From: CAYUPI01 sp964446585
Lineage (GTDB): Bacteria; Verrucomicrobiota; Verrucomicrobiia; Limisphaerales; UBA8199
Reading direction: 5' to 3'
Length of the DNA: 18,112 nt
Assembly: GCA_964446585.1 (NCBI GenBank)
Contig: CAYUPI010000085.1
Coordinates: 1 to 18,112 of the forward strand
The notes beneath the pieces were generated by a model, which was not told the DNA's origin, made no database searches, and worked only from the letters and a program-made list of their open reading frames with translations. This document shows, piece by piece, positions 7,306-14,359 of this stretch; positions within the stretch are counted from its first letter, which is position 1; each line of letters begins with the position of its first letter. The translations under genes and the position numbers were made by a program.

Positions 7306-7633
7306 CCCCTCACCCCTGCCCTCTCCCTGAGGGGGAGGGAGAATCAACGCCCGTGCGTCCGGTGTTCGAGCGCATCGAATATGTTCAGCGTGGAATTTGC
7401 TCACCCTTCTCCCCAAGCCGGAACGATGCAATTGGATCTGATGGATTCCTTTTGGGTGTCGCTCCGATCGCGAGTCGGGAGCGGTTTCTCCAAAGCAATT
7501 CTGGCCCGCCAGTTGGTGAGCCATTCCAACTGCATTGCAGTAGACTTTCGACCACGCAAGTCGCTGGGAATTCGCAACTTCGCGAAAGAACAACTGCATC
7601 GTTCCGGTTAAGGGAGAGGGCCGGGGTGAGGGG
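7306..7633. mobile_element. MITE-like element with terminal inverted repeats
   Basis: A 328-bp stretch bounded by 22-bp inverse repeats, 7306-7327 (starting CCCCTCACCCC) and 7612-7633 (ending GGGGTGAGGGG), that differ at one base. Inside, CCGGAACGATGCA at 7418-7430 recurs as its exact inverse at 7595-7607, next to TCACCC/CTCCC-like sequence at 7400-7414. This indicates a nested or duplicated end about 95 bases in from the left. There is no credible protein gene inside. Pyrimidine-rich CCCTCACCCC ends of this kind are seen as dispersed repeats in many high-GC genomes. The element fills most of the 547-base gap between the NERD gene and the peroxidase gene. Calling it a miniature transposable element is inference, because no target duplication was established. 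Confidence 0.6.
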
Positions 7634-7707
7634 GAGATGGGCGGCGGAGAAAAGGTTTGTTGAAAACAGTGGACGCTCCTTCCATCTTGTTCAATCCGTT
7701 CAAGAAT

Positions 7708-7736
7708 TTGACAAGCCGCACGGCTACATTCATATT
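7708..7736 (+). promoter_or_regulatory. Sigma70-like promoter for the peroxidase gene
   Basis: TTGACA at 7708-7713 is a perfect -35 box. It is followed after 17 bases by CATATT at 7731-7736, a 4 of 6 match to TATAAT. Transcription would be expected to begin about seven bases further on, at or next to the A of the ATG at 7744. The peroxidase gene shows no Shine-Dalgarno sequence, which agrees with a leaderless or nearly leaderless mRNA. Seen by eye only; the start point is predicted. Confidence 0.45.
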
Positions 7737-7743
7737 GGCTCGC

Positions 7744-8289
7744 ATGAAACCAATGAAAATTCTCGCTTCGTTTTTGCTTATGCCCGCCCTTGCTGTCTGC
7801 GCCGACACTATCTACAAGATCCCTGTCAAGGACATTGACGGCAAAGACACTTCCCTGGGCGCCTACAAGGGCAAAGTGCTGCTCATCGTGAACGTCGCCT
7901 CCAGGTGCGGCTTCACACCGCAGTACAAATCTCTGGAAGCCATTCATGAGAAGTATAAGCAGAAAGGTTTCATGGTCCTTGGCTTTCCCTGCAATCAATT
8001 CGGCCACCAAGAGCCCGGCACGAACGAGCAGATCAAGCAGTTCTGCTCCACCACATACAATGTTACTTTCCCGCTCTTCGACAAAATTGACGTGAATGGG
8101 CCGAACCGGCATCCACTCTACGTCGCTCTCGCCGGGCCGCAATCGCCATTCCCCGGGGACATTAAATGGAACTTCAACAAGTTCCTTATCGGCCGCGATG
8201 GGAAAATCATCCAGCGCTTCCTGCATTCCACCAAGCCTGACTCACCGGAAGTAATCGCTGCCATCGAAGCTGCTTTGGCCGCCAAGTGA
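7744..8289 (+). CDS. Periplasmic glutathione peroxidase family protein (Cys type)
   Basis: Thiol peroxidase of the glutathione peroxidase family, reducing hydrogen peroxide or lipid hydroperoxides, probably with thioredoxin-like donors rather than glutathione. It has 181 residues. A signal peptide ends AVCA before DTIYKI, placing the enzyme in the periplasm. It is not a clear lipobox, because Val precedes the Cys. Catalytic residues are visible: peroxidatic Cys55 in NVASRCGFTPQY, Gln85 in GFPCNQFG, and Trp142-Asn143 in KWNFNKFL. Cys101 in FCSTTYNVTFPLFDKIDVNG sits where the resolving Cys of two-Cys enzymes lies. Cys (TGC) replaces selenocysteine. The ATG at 7744 is preferred to the in-frame ATG at 7657 because it gives the signal peptide directly and fits the promoter. 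The stop overlaps the start of the lipoprotein gene by four bases. Confidence 0.93.
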   Translation: MKPMKILASFLLMPALAVCADTIYKIPVKDIDGKDTSLGAYKGKVLLIVNVASRCGFTPQYKSLEAIHEKYKQKGFMVLGFPCNQFGHQEPGTNEQIKQFCSTTYNVTFPLFDKIDVNGPNRHPLYVALAGPQSPFPGDIKWNFNKFLIGRDGKIIQRFLHSTKPDSPEVIAAIEAALAAK

Positions 8290-9059
8290 GCCTCCGCTGG
8301 CGCTGGTTTCCGAGCCTCCTCGCGGCCGGGTTCCTTTTGCCAGGCTGCTCCCATGATCCAAGCGAGGAGAGGCCGAGTGCCTCCTACTCTGGGGCGTTGA
8401 CACCGGTGCCGCCTGCATTTCTCACTGGACCCGCCTCGCTGCTGCTTACGCAGTCCGACGGGTTCAGCGGTCACCTGACAATGACCACAGGCACTGCGTT
8501 GCCCAACGGTCAGGGTGCCGCCGGCGAGCTTTGGCAACGTGCGAGCAAATTGATGTTTACGCCTGCTCCGGGCAAGGCGAAGTCTTCCCGCGGAGGCTTC
8601 AGTTTTATTTGGGATGTTGCTCAAGGCCGCGGCTACGTCTTGAGCGAAGCCTTGCAGGGCTGCGCGCCGGTTACAGCGAGCATCACACCGACGAACCTCT
8701 CCAGCTCAGCCGCTTCGCCACCGAGCGAAGTGATCGACTCTCATCCCTGCCAGGCGGAACAGGCGACGGTGCTCATGAGCGATGGTTCGAGCGCCAGTTT
8801 ACATGTGTGGCGAGCCACCGAACTGAAACGCTTTCCCATCCGGATCAGCGCTACCAACGGCGCGACGCCCTTCATCTTGACCTTCTCGAAGATCCATTTG
8901 GAATCACAGCCAGTGGACTTGTTCGACGCGCCTGAGGGTTTCACACGATATGCGAGCCCGGATGCCATGCTGACGGAATTGATTTTCCGGCAGCATAATA
9001 TAAGGCGAGCGCCTGTCAGCGTGACCGAACCCTCAAGCGATTACCGTCCGCGCCGCTGA
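8286..9059 (+). CDS. Predicted lipoprotein of unknown function
   Basis: 257 residues. It begins with GTG in a GTGA overlap with the peroxidase stop, a typical translational coupling arrangement, so the two are probably co-expressed. The N-terminus has a signal peptide with lipobox LPGC (WFPSLLAAGFLLPGCSHD), so the mature protein is lipidated at the Cys. The middle part resembles a lipoprotein carrying a beta-sheet lipid-binding-type fold: GFSGHLTMTTG, then ASLHVWRATELKRFPIRIS, FILTFSKIHLESQPVDLFDAPEGF and MLTELI. The C-terminal pattern is reminiscent of DUF4412/LolA-like proteins, but I cannot assign it firmly. Coupling with a periplasmic peroxidase suggests an envelope role, possibly protection of the envelope against oxidative damage. 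That is inference from position only. Confidence 0.78.
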   Translation: MSLRWRWFPSLLAAGFLLPGCSHDPSEERPSASYSGALTPVPPAFLTGPASLLLTQSDGFSGHLTMTTGTALPNGQGAAGELWQRASKLMFTPAPGKAKSSRGGFSFIWDVAQGRGYVLSEALQGCAPVTASITPTNLSSSAASPPSEVIDSHPCQAEQATVLMSDGSSASLHVWRATELKRFPIRISATNGATPFILTFSKIHLESQPVDLFDAPEGFTRYASPDAMLTELIFRQHNIRRAPVSVTEPSSDYRPRR

Positions 9060-9234
9060 CGCCGCCTTTGGCAGAGCAGCGGACGCAAGCAAGTCCCCAG
9101 GCCTCAAACTGCGCAACCTTTGCGCGCAATCCAGGTTCTGAACTAATGACATCGCCGCCTGCGCCTTCTGAGGTCCCTCCTGGCCGGTGCTTATCCTGTT
9201 TCCGTGAATTGTCGCATTGCCTCGGAAGTCTAAG

Positions 9235-10563
9235 ATGGTAACTTCTGAAATTCCGAACATGGCGAACATGGAAATTTCCGGCAGACAACGGCTACCTACC
9301 TCTCCCGGCACCCTTCCGAATCCACCGGCGGCGGCGAACGCTCCCATACCCAAACGTGGCTGGGGGGCGCTCGTTGGCTTGATCCTCGTGCTTTTGGTGA
9401 TCGGGTCCGGGGCCCTTTGGGTGAAACAGCGCCGCGCAGCGGCCGTGGGTTCGAGCGCTTCACCAGGCCAGCGCGGTCCAGGCGGCAGCCCGATACCGGT
9501 CGTTGCCGGGACTGTCGGTCAGAAAGACGTTCCGATCTACCTCGACGGACTCGGCACAGTGCAGGCCTTCAATACGGTCACGGTCCGTGCGCGGGTGGAC
9601 GGCCAGGTGGAGAAGATCGCTTTCGTCGAAGGCCAGGATGTTCACGCTGGCGAGTTGCTGGCGCAGATTGATGCCGCTCCGTTCCAGGCCCAACTCGATC
9701 AGAGCGTCGCCAAAAAAGCGCAAGACCAGGCGCAACTGACGGTGGCTCGCTTGACGCTCCAGCGAAATGCAACTTTGCTGGCCGACAAAATCTTGTCCCA
9801 GCAGGATTATGACACGCAAAAGGCGACAGTGGAGCAATTTGCGGCCGCGGTGCAAGCGGACGAAGCTGCTATTGACAACGCCAGGGTGCAATTGGGTTAC
9901 ACGAAAATCACCTCGCCGCTGGATGGCCGCACTGGCGTGCGTATAGTGGACCAGGGCAATATCGTTCATGCCAATGACGCCACTGGGCTGGTCGTAATTG
10001 CTCAATTGCGCCCGATCTCGGTCCTCTTCACTTTGCCCGAACAGAATCTGGGCCAAATTCAGGAACAGCTCAGCGCCAGTCACCAACTCGCGGTACTGGC
10101 GGTCGATCGCGATAACCGGACAACTCTGGATGAAGGAAAACTCGCGGTGATTGATAACCAGATCGACACCTCGACGGGCACGATCCGGCTCAAGGCAACG
10201 TTCCCTAATGAGCAGTTTCATTTGTGGCCAGGCCAGTTCGTCAACGCGCGGTTGCTCGTGACCACGCGCAAAGCCGGCACAGTCGTCCCGGCTTCGGTCG
10301 TTCAGCGCGGGCCGGATGGCTCGTACGCCTTTGTGATTAAAGAGGATCTGTCGGTCGAAACTCGACCGGTGCATGTGGCGCATATCGACCAAGGTGAAGC
10401 CTTGATTGATTCCGGCCTGCGACTCGGCGAGCAGGTTGTCGTGGACGGCCAATACAAATTGCAGCCCGGAGCCCACGTCATGATTTCCACCGGCAATCCA
10501 CCCGCCCGGACCGCTCAGTCGCACGAACCCGGCGCTTCGCGCGGCGGTGCTGCGCCCAACTGA
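9235..10563 (+). CDS. mdtA: RND efflux periplasmic adaptor (MdtA-like membrane fusion protein)
   Basis: Adaptor that joins an inner-membrane RND pump to an outer-membrane channel; 442 residues. A Pro-rich cytoplasmic N-terminus of about 40 residues precedes one membrane anchor (GALVGLILVLLVIGSGALWV). Next come the half-lipoyl segment VRARVDGQVEKIAFVEGQDV, an alpha-helical hairpin (about 135-200), the second lipoyl half KITSPLDGRTGVRIVDQG, and the beta-barrel and membrane-proximal domains (TIRLKATFPNEQFHLWPGQF; VPASVVQRGPDGSYAFVI). There is no lipobox, so it is anchored by the helix rather than lipidated. The ATG at 9235 was chosen because GGAAG at 9224-9228 lies six bases upstream; an in-frame TTG at 9217 has no such site. 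The 175-base gap before it probably holds the operon promoter. Two RND pump genes follow, giving the order seen in mdtABC. The gene name is by analogy. Confidence 0.93.
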   Translation: MVTSEIPNMANMEISGRQRLPTSPGTLPNPPAAANAPIPKRGWGALVGLILVLLVIGSGALWVKQRRAAAVGSSASPGQRGPGGSPIPVVAGTVGQKDVPIYLDGLGTVQAFNTVTVRARVDGQVEKIAFVEGQDVHAGELLAQIDAAPFQAQLDQSVAKKAQDQAQLTVARLTLQRNATLLADKILSQQDYDTQKATVEQFAAAVQADEAAIDNARVQLGYTKITSPLDGRTGVRIVDQGNIVHANDATGLVVIAQLRPISVLFTLPEQNLGQIQEQLSASHQLAVLAVDRDNRTTLDEGKLAVIDNQIDTSTGTIRLKATFPNEQFHLWPGQFVNARLLVTTRKAGTVVPASVVQRGPDGSYAFVIKEDLSVETRPVHVAHIDQGEALIDSGLRLGEQVVVDGQYKLQPGAHVMISTGNPPARTAQSHEPGASRGGAAPN

Positions 10564-10602
10564 TGCGCCGCGTTCCACTGGAAAATTGATTCTCGGAGGA
10601 GT

Positions 10603-13600
10603 GTGAGTATCTCCGAACCATTCATCCGCCGTCCAATTGCCACTTCGCTGCTCATGGCCGGTGTGATTATGATGGGCCTGCTGGGTTATTTCCTTCTGCC
10701 GATCTCGGCTCTGCCGCCCGTGGACTTTCCGACCATTCAGGTCACGGCTCAGTACCCGGGCGCGGCGCCGGATGTGATGGCCTCTTCAGTGACCACACCG
10801 CTGGAGCGACAGTTCGGACAAATCAGCGGGCTGGCGCTGATGACCTCGGTCAGTTCATTCGGAAACTCCAGCATCACCTTACAGTTCAACCTGGACCGCG
10901 ACATCGACGCAGCCGCCCAGGACGTCCAGGCCGCGATGAACGCCGCCAACGGCGTTCTGCCCCGGATGCCCAACCCGCCGACCTACAGCAAAGTCAATCC
11001 TGCCGACACGCCGATTCTCACACTCGCTCTGACGTCGGACACTCTCCCGCTTGAGAAGGTCAATGACCTGGCGGACACGGTCCTGGCTCAAAAGTTGAGC
11101 GAGGTTAGTGGCGTCGGGTTGGTCACGATCGAGGGGAACCAGAAACCGGCCGTGCGCGTGCGCGTTAATCCAGCAGCACTCGCCGGCCTCGGGCTCGGCC
11201 TCGAAGACGTCCGCACCGCTCTGATCCAGAATAATGTCAACGCTCCGAAGGGAAACTTTGACGGGGCACGACAGGCCTACGCTATCGGCGCGAACGACCA
11301 AATAACCTCCGCCGCCCAATACGGCGACGTTATCCTCGCCTACCGGAACGGTTCGCCCATCCGGATCAAAGACATCGGCTCGGTGGTGGACAATGTTGAA
11401 AACGTGCGGTTGGCGGGATGGGTGGGGCAGAAACCGGCGGTGATCGTGGACATTCAGCGCCAGCCGGGCGCCAACATCATCGAGACCGCGGATCGCGTGA
11501 AAGCGCTCTTGCCCCGGCTCCAGGCGTCCATTCCTCCCTCGGTAAAGGTCGGCATCTTTACCGACCGCACCCAGTCAATCCGGGCCTCGGTGCGCGATGT
11601 GCAGTTTACTCTGCTGCTGGCGGTGGCGCTGGTGGTGATGGTCATCTTCGTTTTCCTGCGCAAACTATGGGCCACCGTGATTCCCAGTGTGGCCTTGCCA
11701 TTGGCGGTCATCGGGACTTTTGGAGTGATGAAGCTCATTGGCTTCAGTCTGGATAACCTCTCACTGATGGCATTGACGATCGCCACCGGATTCGTGGTGG
11801 ACGACGCGATCGTGATGATCGAGAACATCGTGCGGTTCATCGAGAATGGCGAGCCTCCTTTCGAAGCAGCGCTCAAAGGAGCCAAACAAATTGGATTTAC
11901 CATCGTTTCCTTGAGTTTCTCGCTGGTGGCCGTCTTCATCCCGCTGGTTTTCATGACGGGCATCGTCGGGCGCTTGTTCCGCGAGTTCGCAATTACGTTG
12001 AGTGTGGCCGTCATGGTCTCGGCTGCCGTCTCTCTCACGCTGACGCCGATGATGTGCTCACGGTTGCTCGAGCCCGAAAGCAGGCAGAAGCGCAACCGCC
12101 TTTTTCTGGCCACCGAGCGCTTTTTCAAAGGGATGCGTGATGTTTACGAGGCTGGTTTGAAATGGGTGCTGCGCCATCAGGCGTTCACGCTTGGCATTGC
12201 GGCGGTAACTCTCGTCGCCACCATCTGGCTTTATGTGGTCGTCCCCAAAGGCTTGCTGCCGCAGCAGGACACCGGCATGATCCTGGGAATCACTGACGCC
12301 GCTCAGAACATCTCCTTCAAGGCGATGGTCCAGCGGCAACGACTGTTGACCGAGGACGTCCTCAAGGATCCTGATGTCGTCAGCGTGGCGTCGTTTGTCG
12401 GCGCGGGGACGGTGAACCCGACCATGAACAGCGGCCGGCTTTACATTAGCCTGAAGCCGCGCGACCGGCGGAACACAACATCGGCGGAGGTTATTGCCCG
12501 CCTGCGCGAGGCAACCAGGAACGTTGAGGGCATAACCCTCTCGATGCAAGCCGTGCAGGATGTCCAGATCGACAGCCGCGTCAGCCGAACCCAGTACCAG
12601 TACACGCTCCAGGATGCGGACGAGACCGAGCTCGGGCAATGGGCTGCCCGGCTTCTGGCGCAATTGCGCACGCTGCCGGAATTGACGGATGTCGCCAGCG
12701 ACGAGCAGCCGGGCGGTTTGCAGGTCAACATCGTCGTGGACCGCGAGAAAGCTTCGCGCCTGAACATTCTACCGCAGGCGATCGATGATACCCTATATGA
12801 CGCCTTCGGCCAGCGCCAGGTCTCGACCATTTTCACCCAATTGAGCCAATACCGAGTGGTGCTCGAAGCGGAGCCGCAATTTCAAGTGTCGCCGAACGCC
12901 TTGAACAAGATTTACGTCAAGTCATCCACGGGCCAGGTCGTCCCTCTCAGCGCCTTTGCCAAAGTCCAATCCGGCGCGGCGCCACTTACCATCGCGCACC
13001 AGGGCCAGTTCCCGGCGATAACGCTCTCGTTCAACCTGCGGCCCGGCGCCTCGCTCGGCCAGGCGGTCAAAGGCATCCAGGAAGCCGAAAGGCAAATAGG
13101 CTTGCCGGAGACGGTGGTGGCCACTTTTTCCGGCAGTGCCGCCGAGTTTCGTTCTTCGCTCCAGAGCGAGCCGTTTCTCATCCTGGCGGCCATCATCGTC
13201 ATCTACATCGTCCTGGGCGTCCTTTACGAGAGCTACATCCATCCGATTACGATTCTTTCCAGCCTGCCTTCGGCCGGCGTCGGCGCCCTGTTGGCGCTCA
13301 TGCTGACTCACAACGATCTCTCGCTGATTTCCCTCATCGGCATCATTCTCCTTATCGGCATTGTCGAGAAGAACGCGATCATGATGATTGATTTTGCCCT
13401 CGATGCCGAGCGCGCGGAAGGATTGCCGCCGGACAAATCTATCTACCAGGCCTGCCTGTTGCGTTTCCGTCCCATCATGATGACGACGATGGCCGCTTTG
13501 CTGGGCTCCTTGCCTCTGGCCCTGCAACGTGGGGAAGGCTCCGAGCTGAGGCGTCCGATGGGGATAGCGATCGTGGGCGGCCTTTTGCTTTCTCAGTTCA

Positions 13601-13767
13601 TCACTCTCTACACGACGCCCGTGGTTTATTTGTACATGGACCGGTTTGGCCGTTGGTTGAAACGCTGGCGCTCGGCCGCTCACTTGCCGGAACTCGGTCC
13701 CGGCGCGAACACGCCTGTCGGCCCGCACCCGGCCTGGGACTCAGGCGCTCCTCCAACAACTTCATAA
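10603..13767 (+). CDS. mdtB: RND efflux pump, HAE1 family, MdtB-like
   Basis: Inner-membrane proton-driven multidrug transporter of 1054 residues, the usual length for AcrB/MdtB. It begins SISEPFIRRPIATSLLMAGV, the standard N-terminus with the first helix, followed by porter domain 1 and a helix bundle around residues 335-540. The proton relay is intact: Asp400-Asp401 in GFVVDDAIVMIEN and Lys923 in VEKNAIMMIDFA. RFRPIMMTTMAALLGSLPLA is also present. Twelve transmembrane helices and two large periplasmic loops are expected, as in the family. The start is GTG at 10603, with GGAGG at 10595-10599 only three bases upstream, a shorter spacing than usual. It lies 39 bases after the adaptor gene. It probably assembles with the second RND protein, as MdtB and MdtC form a mixed trimer. 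The substrate cannot be told from sequence. Confidence 0.95.
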   Translation: MSISEPFIRRPIATSLLMAGVIMMGLLGYFLLPISALPPVDFPTIQVTAQYPGAAPDVMASSVTTPLERQFGQISGLALMTSVSSFGNSSITLQFNLDRDIDAAAQDVQAAMNAANGVLPRMPNPPTYSKVNPADTPILTLALTSDTLPLEKVNDLADTVLAQKLSEVSGVGLVTIEGNQKPAVRVRVNPAALAGLGLGLEDVRTALIQNNVNAPKGNFDGARQAYAIGANDQITSAAQYGDVILAYRNGSPIRIKDIGSVVDNVENVRLAGWVGQKPAVIVDIQRQPGANIIETADRVKALLPRLQASIPPSVKVGIFTDRTQSIRASVRDVQFTLLLAVALVVMVIFVFLRKLWATVIPSVALPLAVIGTFGVMKLIGFSLDNLSLMALTIATGFVVDDAIVMIENIVRFIENGEPPFEAALKGAKQIGFTIVSLSFSLVAVFIPLVFMTGIVGRLFREFAITLSVAVMVSAAVSLTLTPMMCSRLLEPESRQKRNRLFLATERFFKGMRDVYEAGLKWVLRHQAFTLGIAAVTLVATIWLYVVVPKGLLPQQDTGMILGITDAAQNISFKAMVQRQRLLTEDVLKDPDVVSVASFVGAGTVNPTMNSGRLYISLKPRDRRNTTSAEVIARLREATRNVEGITLSMQAVQDVQIDSRVSRTQYQYTLQDADETELGQWAARLLAQLRTLPELTDVASDEQPGGLQVNIVVDREKASRLNILPQAIDDTLYDAFGQRQVSTIFTQLSQYRVVLEAEPQFQVSPNALNKIYVKSSTGQVVPLSAFAKVQSGAAPLTIAHQGQFPAITLSFNLRPGASLGQAVKGIQEAERQIGLPETVVATFSGSAAEFRSSLQSEPFLILAAIIVIYIVLGVLYESYIHPITILSSLPSAGVGALLALMLTHNDLSLISLIGIILLIGIVEKNAIMMIDFALDAERAEGLPPDKSIYQACLLRFRPIMMTTMAALLGSLPLALQRGEGSELRRPMGIAIVGGLLLSQFITLYTTPVVYLYMDRFGRWLKRWRSAAHLPELGPGANTPVGPHPAWDSGAPPTTS

Positions 13768-13774
13768 CGTAGGT

Positions 13775-14340
13775 TTAGACCGCTCGCGTATTATGTTTGT
13801 ATATCGTCCACCAAAAGGCAGCTGCTGGGGCCACTCCATCGGTGAGGACCCCGTTAGGGTAAAAGTGAAGCTGGAAGCATTTTTCGACGCCTATTTTGAG
13901 CGTGTGGACTCGGTGAGCCCGACGACCTTAGTTTTGGCTTGGAAGAGTTCAGTGCTTCCCAAATTTGAATGGCCGGCGGCATTCCAAGGACCAGAAAACC
14001 AAAAGGTGCGACAGTTCTTATTTGGTGTGATGGGTGATCGTGTCATGTTCCCGATGGGCATCGTGTTTCCGCTTTCATCCGATGATCCAGCGTCCTTTGA
14101 GTTCCTCAGCCGTTTCAGCGCGGACGCACCGTTCAAAATGAGTCCAAAGCACTTTATGGTCGGCCTCGTTTCCGACAGCGGCAAGTTCGCATGGCGTAGG
14201 CCCGATGCACAGACTGCGGCCAAGTTGGAGGACGTTATTGGTTGAATTATGCAGAGGAAGCGGTCTAGCGAGCGGGCTGGAGGCAAGGGCGGGATTACAT
14301 CTCCGTTTCAGCCCGCTCTGCCTCAGCACGAACCTTAGCA
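13775..14340 (+). mobile_element. Candidate solitary integron-type gene cassette
   Basis: The ORF at 13793-14245 is closely framed by inverse sequences: TAGACCGC at 13776-13783 and GCGGTCTA at 14260-14267. In an integron cassette the left edge (TTRRRY) and the R'' box (RYYYAAC) behind the gene are complementary. Here they read TTTAGAC and GTCTAGC, close but not perfect. Behind R'' lie two possible stems. GCTGGAGGCA (14276-14285) pairs with TGCCTCAGC (14319-14327) leaving one extra G, as in attC sites with extrahelical bases. GAGCGGGCTG (14270-14279) pairs perfectly with CAGCCCGCTC (14309-14318) and competes with it. A TTAG lies at 14335-14338 near the expected R' position. The ORF begins about 18 bases after the left edge and stops 18 bases before R'', a packing typical of cassettes. 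No integrase is in the window and the R' core lacks its G. Confidence 0.4.
13793..14245 (+). CDS. Hypothetical protein inside the RND operon
   Basis: 150 residues with no domain I recognise. It appears soluble, with no signal peptide or membrane helix. It starts MFVYRPPKGSCWGHSIGEDP and includes a central KVKLEAFFDAYFERVD segment and a C-terminal PKHFMVGLVSDSGKFAWRRP. The codon composition is visibly less GC-rich than the flanking pump genes. It starts 25 bases after the stop of the first pump gene with no ribosome binding site, and the second pump gene follows after 114 bases. It is not part of known mdtABC operons. The surrounding inverted sequences suggest it arrived as a cassette, so its function may have nothing to do with efflux. 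Whether it is expressed by read-through from the operon is unknown. Confidence 0.65.
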   Translation: MFVYRPPKGSCWGHSIGEDPVRVKVKLEAFFDAYFERVDSVSPTTLVLAWKSSVLPKFEWPAAFQGPENQKVRQFLFGVMGDRVMFPMGIVFPLSSDDPASFEFLSRFSADAPFKMSPKHFMVGLVSDSGKFAWRRPDAQTAAKLEDVIG

Positions 14341-14359
14341 ATCTTACCTATTACAGCCC

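Noticed and set aside
6844..8226. A 460-residue open frame on the minus strand
   Set aside because: It runs antisense through the peroxidase gene, the MITE-like repeat and part of the NERD gene in another frame. The protein is low-complexity and Arg/Pro-rich, with no recognisable domain, while the plus-strand peroxidase is certain.
9120..9149. Possible promoter TTGCGC, 18 bases, TAATGA ahead of the adaptor gene
   Set aside because: It is in the right place, but the match to consensus is weak and similar matches occur by chance, so it is not listed as a feature.
9460..10578. A 372-residue open frame on the minus strand opposite the adaptor gene
   Set aside because: It is a GC-driven shadow of the RND adaptor, whose own frame has clear domains and a ribosome binding site.
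14270..14318. The 10-bp stem with a 29-base loop as a simple transcription terminator
   Set aside because: The loop is long and no T run follows. Also, the second pump gene lies downstream in the same operon, so a terminator would be unexpected.
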